Shown here in pieces: positions 60,303-64,000 of a stretch of DNA of 64,000 nucleotides. The stretch is taken from positions 1-64,000 of the IMG/VR virus record IMGVR_UViG_3300037076_000045; one strand, 5' to 3'. The notes under the pieces were generated by a model. The model was not told the DNA's origin. It saw nothing but the letters and a program-made list of their open reading frames with translations, and searched no databases. The first letter of the stretch is position 1. Every line of letters starts with the position of its first letter. The stretch is from a virus. A program made the translations under genes and the position numbers.

Positions 60303-62959
60303 TCAAACCACTTCGACAACGATGCTCTCGGCTGAGTATCCCATCCAATAGCCGACAAAATCAATTGAAGAGGTTCAATAAAACTTTTGTCGAATTGGGT
60401 TTCCCAATCAATATACTGGTGCATTCCAAATTCCTGTGGCATCGCCGTAAGGAAGGCCATTGCGTTCGTGCCCACCGGATTTGGTTCCAGAAGGTAGAAG
60501 AATTTCATCTTCTCGCCGTCTTTGATTTTGGGGTATTTACTCTCCAGGCCCATCGTGTCGATCAGATGGTTATAGACCAAAACTCCCCTGGTATGGAACG
60601 GCGTACCCTTAATGTAGATAGTCTTCTTGTTGCCGTACTTTTCCAACCCATTGACACCACGAGGAAAACTGACAAGTTCAATTGGCTGTTGTTTGAATTT
60701 CAGCTTGGTATCGGCCACGAACTTGAACAACGTCTCCTGGTCCTTCTCCATGACAATGGCGACGGCTTCCTTCATCGCTTCCCTACAGAACTTCGGCACG
60801 GATGACTTGGCGATTTCTACACCCATGTATTTCAACTTCGCCACTTCAAAATACGAGACGCCCGTAACTGGATCGGAGCGTATTCCTTCTGAGTCACGAA
60901 CGTTGATAAGGTAACGCTTCTTAGCCGTCCAGATACCCTTATCACCAATGACTTCACGGTTCATAAGAAGGTATGTTCCGACGCCATTTAAGTACTGCTC
61001 TGTTATAACCCGGAATAGACGATTGATTTCCTTCTGGATGGACTCCTTACAAAGATTGTCAACGAAGTCAACTTTCTCTGCCATCGTACCGTTCGAGCAG
61101 AAACGGTCCACCACCGTCTTGAGTGTGACATACACCGAATCTGTATCGCTGTAGACCACCCAACGTTGATCGGTCTTCAGTCTCCGATTCAAGTAAGAGT
61201 CGATTCCACGAGCGATGTATTGAATGATGAACTGACCAGTGGTAGTTACAGCTTCCGCATTTTTCACGTCGAAGAAACGGAAGTATTGGTTGCCCATAGC
61301 GCCGTACAAACTATTCAACATGATCTTAGTAGCGTGTTGTTTCAGATCGTAGATGGAGACTTGTGTCTCTAGCTCTGCTTTCTGAACAGCATAGTTCGCT
61401 TCGTGTTCATGCTCGTTCAGTGCAGACAGAGCCTTCTTCGCCTTCTTCATCTTGTCTTTGTAGTCCAGGCGATTGTTAAACAGTTCTTCAATCATGACCG
61501 AATAGAACGACTTCGGTTCACGCCGGTAGAAGACCGCATTTGCACCAACGGCAATATCTTCATCATAAAAGTGCTGAATCAAATCGCCGGTCAGTGCTGT
61601 TGTAATGACATCCGGGTTGACGTTGAGCTTGCCTTCTTCGTCGGCCACCATCAGATTGGAATTGATGAAGTTCTGATAGTTCCGCATTTGCGGCGTCATC
61701 TCATTGTGTGTGAGCTTGGTCTCCATGCCCATGTTCAAAGTACGCATGATGGTCGGATACAGAGATTGCACATCGAACGATACGACCCATTCAAACAGTC
61801 CTGGCGTCGGCTTCATGACGAATGCGCCCGTGAACTGTGCATCTTTGTCCACGTCGGTCTTCTGCGGAACTACCACACCTTGCGCCAACAGGTGATTGCA
61901 AATGAGTGTGTCCCACGTGCGTACCTGCGAGAGCACGTCCACATAGTTGACATGAGCATGGTAGGCCACGATCATTTGAAGTTCGATCAATTTGCGCTTG
62001 GCGTCAATGCGATCCACTAATCTAACGTCGTGGATGTTATACTCGATAAATTTCTTGAAGTCGTTTTCATACAGCGCTTGTAAGCTGCCATGTTCGCTGT
62101 AATCGAGCTTACGTTCCTTCAATTCCACTTCAGCGATGTAATCGAGCCTATAGCTTTCTCGTGGTTCCAAGACGTTCTTGCGATAGATCAGCAAGTAGTC
62201 GAGCACGGAAAGACCGGCCACATCGTAGACCACTTCAGCTTTATTGAAGATATTCACCGTGGATTCTCTGATTGTGTTCCACGGGGAAAGACGGTTGGCG
62301 TCGTCTGGCGTCATAATCCTGGAGATGCGATTGATGAGGTATGGAATATCGTACATGCGAATATTCCAGCCGGTGACAATATCCGGCTCCAGGGTCTCCC
62401 ACAGGTCCAAAAATTTGTCAAACAGTTCAAGCTCGTCGGCACACTGATGGTAAACAATGACCGTATCTTTGTGCTCTTCGTTGTAGGCGAAATCATCGAA
62501 TGGCTGGCACGCAAAGACGTGGAAGATGCCATCGACAGAGTTCTTAATCGTGATGGCCTGGACTTCATTTAGAGCGTCTTTAGCTTCGGAGAATCCCTGT
62601 TTAGATTCTACTTCGATGTCAAGATTGACGAGTACAATCTCGTTAGACTTATACTCGATATGTGTGGGATATGTTTCGTTGATGTAGGCGTATTCGTAAG
62701 CGGTGTTGCCGTAAACACGAAAGTTATCTACCCCTTTGTACTTCTGGAGGAACTGATAGCAATCCTGCATGTTCCCCGGCTGAGTTGGTTCTACTGCTGT
62801 GCCGTCAGGGGCGTGCAGCGTAGATTGTCTGGTTGTGGTAGTATAAAGAGTGGGTTTGTACTCGGTTTTGAATTTTCGGCGTTTGCCATCTCGGACTTCT
62901 CTTACATAGAGGAACTTTCCTGCTCTGTAAACGTTTGTGTAGTATTTGCGAACATCCAT
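60299..62959 (-). CDS. 43: Family B DNA polymerase (T4 gp43-like)
   Basis: An 886-residue replicative polymerase, near T4 gp43 in length (898). Exonuclease motifs: LVNLDIEVESKQGF, IVTGWNIRMYDIPYLINRIS, EYNIHDVRLVDRID. Polymerase motifs: A FDVQSLYPTIMRTLNMGMET, B KIMLNSLYGAMGN, C WVVYSDTDSVYVTL. Apparently uninterrupted. A sigma70-like promoter with a 26-nt leader precedes it, divergent from the HAD nucleotidase promoter. Confidence 0.97.
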   Translation of the reverse strand: MDVRKYYTNVYRAGKFLYVREVRDGKRRKFKTEYKPTLYTTTTRQSTLHAPDGTAVEPTQPGNMQDCYQFLQKYKGVDNFRVYGNTAYEYAYINETYPTHIEYKSNEIVLVNLDIEVESKQGFSEAKDALNEVQAITIKNSVDGIFHVFACQPFDDFAYNEEHKDTVIVYHQCADELELFDKFLDLWETLEPDIVTGWNIRMYDIPYLINRISRIMTPDDANRLSPWNTIRESTVNIFNKAEVVYDVAGLSVLDYLLIYRKNVLEPRESYRLDYIAEVELKERKLDYSEHGSLQALYENDFKKFIEYNIHDVRLVDRIDAKRKLIELQMIVAYHAHVNYVDVLSQVRTWDTLICNHLLAQGVVVPQKTDVDKDAQFTGAFVMKPTPGLFEWVVSFDVQSLYPTIMRTLNMGMETKLTHNEMTPQMRNYQNFINSNLMVADEEGKLNVNPDVITTALTGDLIQHFYDEDIAVGANAVFYRREPKSFYSVMIEELFNNRLDYKDKMKKAKKALSALNEHEHEANYAVQKAELETQVSIYDLKQHATKIMLNSLYGAMGNQYFRFFDVKNAEAVTTTGQFIIQYIARGIDSYLNRRLKTDQRWVVYSDTDSVYVTLKTVVDRFCSNGTMAEKVDFVDNLCKESIQKEINRLFRVITEQYLNGVGTYLLMNREVIGDKGIWTAKKRYLINVRDSEGIRSDPVTGVSYFEVAKLKYMGVEIAKSSVPKFCREAMKEAVAIVMEKDQETLFKFVADTKLKFKQQPIELVSFPRGVNGLEKYGNKKTIYIKGTPFHTRGVLVYNHLIDTMGLESKYPKIKDGEKMKFFYLLEPNPVGTNAMAFLTAMPQEFGMHQYIDWETQFDKSFIEPLQLILSAIGWDTQPRASLSKWFD

Positions 62960-62985
62960 GAGGTCTCGTTGAAACTTTGATTACC

Positions 62986-63013
62986 AGTCTACCACCGATC
63001 CCGAATCCGTCAA
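62986..63013 (-). promoter_or_regulatory. Sigma70-like promoter of DNA polymerase
   Basis: TTGACG, 16 nt ending GTGG, TAGACT; leader of 26 nt to ATG 62959. Confidence 0.72.
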
Positions 63014-63024
63014 GTCGGACGGAC

Positions 63025-63052
63025 TTGCCAAAATCCAAAGGTGTGATAGGCT
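63025..63052 (+). promoter_or_regulatory. Sigma70-like promoter, leaderless GTG
   Basis: TTGCCA, 16 nt, TAGGCT, 6 nt (AGTAAC), GTG 63059. Confidence 0.62.
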
Positions 63053-63058
63053 AGTAAC

Positions 63059-63544
63059 GTGCTGGAAATCGGTTCTATTTATTGTGACATGGATCAGGTG
63101 CTTGTCAACTTCCTTGGCGGTGGCCGCAAGGCTCTTGGCCGGGAAATCAACGACCTTGGCCTGGACAACGACAGGTGGCCGATTCTCATTAACGAGTTCC
63201 CTACATTCTGGTTGGATTTGGAATGGATGCCGAATGCCCAAAAAATTTGGGAGCGCATTCACAAAAAAGACGTGTTCATTTTGACGGCGTGCCCGCCCGT
63301 AGATCTAAACCCCGTCGCCGGTCCACAGAAAAAGCAGTGGTGTGAACGTGAGCTTGGTATTTCACCGAATCGGGTCATCACGGTTCAAGATCGAAAAGGA
63401 AAATTGAAATATTCCGGCAATGGAAATCTCATTATTGATGACCACCTTGCGACCATTATGGATTGGTGCGCCATTGGTGGGCAAGCGATCCATCACCATA
63501 CAGTTCCCGAAACGATTATGCAGCTACGACAGTTTGGATTATAG
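63059..63544 (+). CDS. HAD-family 5'(3')-deoxyribonucleotidase-like protein
   Basis: A 161-residue HAD protein: IYCDMDQVLVNFLGGG (DxD nucleophile), FILTACPPVDL (motif II Thr), KKQWCERELG (Lys) and LIIDDHLATI (motif IV). This is the NT5C-type that dephosphorylates deoxynucleotides, balancing dNTP pools. GTG start fixed by the promoter 6 nt upstream. Converges with the Nudix gene (29-nt overlap). Confidence 0.82.
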   Translation: MLEIGSIYCDMDQVLVNFLGGGRKALGREINDLGLDNDRWPILINEFPTFWLDLEWMPNAQKIWERIHKKDVFILTACPPVDLNPVAGPQKKQWCERELGISPNRVITVQDRKGKLKYSGNGNLIIDDHLATIMDWCAIGGQAIHHHTVPETIMQLRQFGL

Positions 63545-63950
63545 AATCCGATTCTCGGAGCAATTGCAACAGCCCTTTGTGAAACTTCGATGACCGATTT
63601 TGAACGATGGTTTGGATCTGTTCGTAAGGCATCCACTCCAGGTAGCTGGTTTCCCAGGCAAACTCTTCGGGTGGATCGAACGTAAAGGCCGTAGGAACGA
63701 TTCCAATGAAGTTGTGGTACTGGAAGCCTCGGAGACGGCAAACGAAGGCTTGGTGAAGCTCTATTGGCCCGGAGTAGCCAGTTTCTTCGGCAAGCTCCAG
63801 TAGTGCGCTGTCTTCCGGCGACCTACCGGCCTTGCACATACCGCCAATGACACCCCAACGGTTGCCTTCTCGCACTTTCGGGGAGCGCCACGCCAAGCAA
63901 ATTTTTCGGGTGTCGGCTGCGATGGGGAGAATGCCGCTGGCTAGATTCAT
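63516..63950 (-). CDS. Nudix hydrolase
   Basis: A 144-residue Nudix protein: GGMCKAGRSPEDSALLELAE ETGY matches Gx5Ex7REUxEExGU, with Leu at the usual Arg. WGVIGG and FQYHNFIGIVP flank it. Likely hydrolyses nucleotide diphosphate derivatives. ATGA overlap with the upstream partial gene. Confidence 0.82.
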   Translation of the reverse strand: MNLASGILPIAADTRKICLAWRSPKVREGNRWGVIGGMCKAGRSPEDSALLELAEETGYSGPIELHQAFVCRLRGFQYHNFIGIVPTAFTFDPPEEFAWETSYLEWMPYEQIQTIVQNRSSKFHKGLLQLLRESDSIIQTVVAA

Positions 63951-64000
63951 CGGTCAAACCGCTTCTTCATTTCAGCATCAATTTGGACAATATCGAATAC
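63947..64000 (-). CDS. Partial gene, C-terminus only
   Basis: The last 17 codons (VFDIVQIDAEMKKRFDR, stop TGA overlapping the Nudix ATG) of a gene that continues past the window edge. Not identifiable. Confidence 0.5.
   Translation of the reverse strand, partial: VFDIVQIDAEMKKRFDR

Overview
The window is a 64-kb piece of a lytic, T4-like tailed phage (myovirus) genome. The support is a T4-type head cassette (prohead protease, scaffold, major capsid protein), a T4-type replisome (family B DNA polymerase, gp41-like helicase, gp61-like primase, RNase H), several small conserved T4-like proteins, and promoters resembling the T4 late box TATAAATA. The host cannot be named. Many genes appear to be transcribed as leaderless mRNAs, which points to a host that translates leaderless messages well; Actinobacteria and Deinococcota are known examples, but this is inference.

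Layout. 1-7.1 kb (+): His-rich proteins, prohead protease, scaffold and capsid protein, interrupted by an HNH endonuclease, closed by a clear terminator. 7.2-8.5 kb (+): a small protein and a SprT-like metalloprotein. 8.5-11.1 kb (-): small accessory genes. 11.2-16.8 kb: twelve minus-strand tRNA genes (Arg x5, Lys x3, Ile x3, Val x1) mixed with small genes and four HNH endonuclease genes. 16-26 kb (-): tightly overlapping early-type small genes, including an HD hydrolase, NADAR protein, Bax-inhibitor-like membrane protein, P-loop kinase, a class II aminoacyl-tRNA-synthetase-like protein and a dual-specificity-phosphatase-like protein. 26-34 kb: GIY-YIG endonuclease, JAMM peptidase, exonuclease, RNase H, murein hydrolase. 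34-46 kb (-): more small genes, metallophosphoesterase, class II ribonucleotide reductase, ThyX, exonuclease and primase. 46-53 kb (-): T4-like conserved and structural genes, ending in a 1123-residue beta-repeat protein. 53-64 kb: RelA/SpoT-like protein, a 2H-phosphoesterase/ParB fusion with a capsid-targeting-like N-terminus, 2OG-Fe oxygenase, helicase, DNA polymerase, HAD nucleotidase and Nudix hydrolase.

Regulation is the most striking theme. More than twenty sigma70-like promoters (TTGACA, 16-18 nt, TANNNT preceded by GTGC or GTGG) and about twenty late-type boxes (CTAAATA/ATAAATA) can be read. In both classes the box is repeatedly placed (6 nt after the -10 hexamer; 5-6 nt after the late box) so that the predicted +1 base is the first base of the start codon. 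Start codons a few nucleotides after tRNA CCA ends, and stop codons formed by tRNA positions 8-10, extend the same economy. Homing endonucleases usually carry their own late box at the start codon, and three run into or touch the 3' end of a convergent tRNA gene.

Nucleotide metabolism (RNR, ThyX, HAD nucleotidase, deoxyribosyltransferase-like protein, Nudix) feeds the replisome. NADAR, the 2H phosphoesterase, RelA/SpoT-like, JAMM and phosphatase proteins are candidate host-takeover or counter-defence functions.
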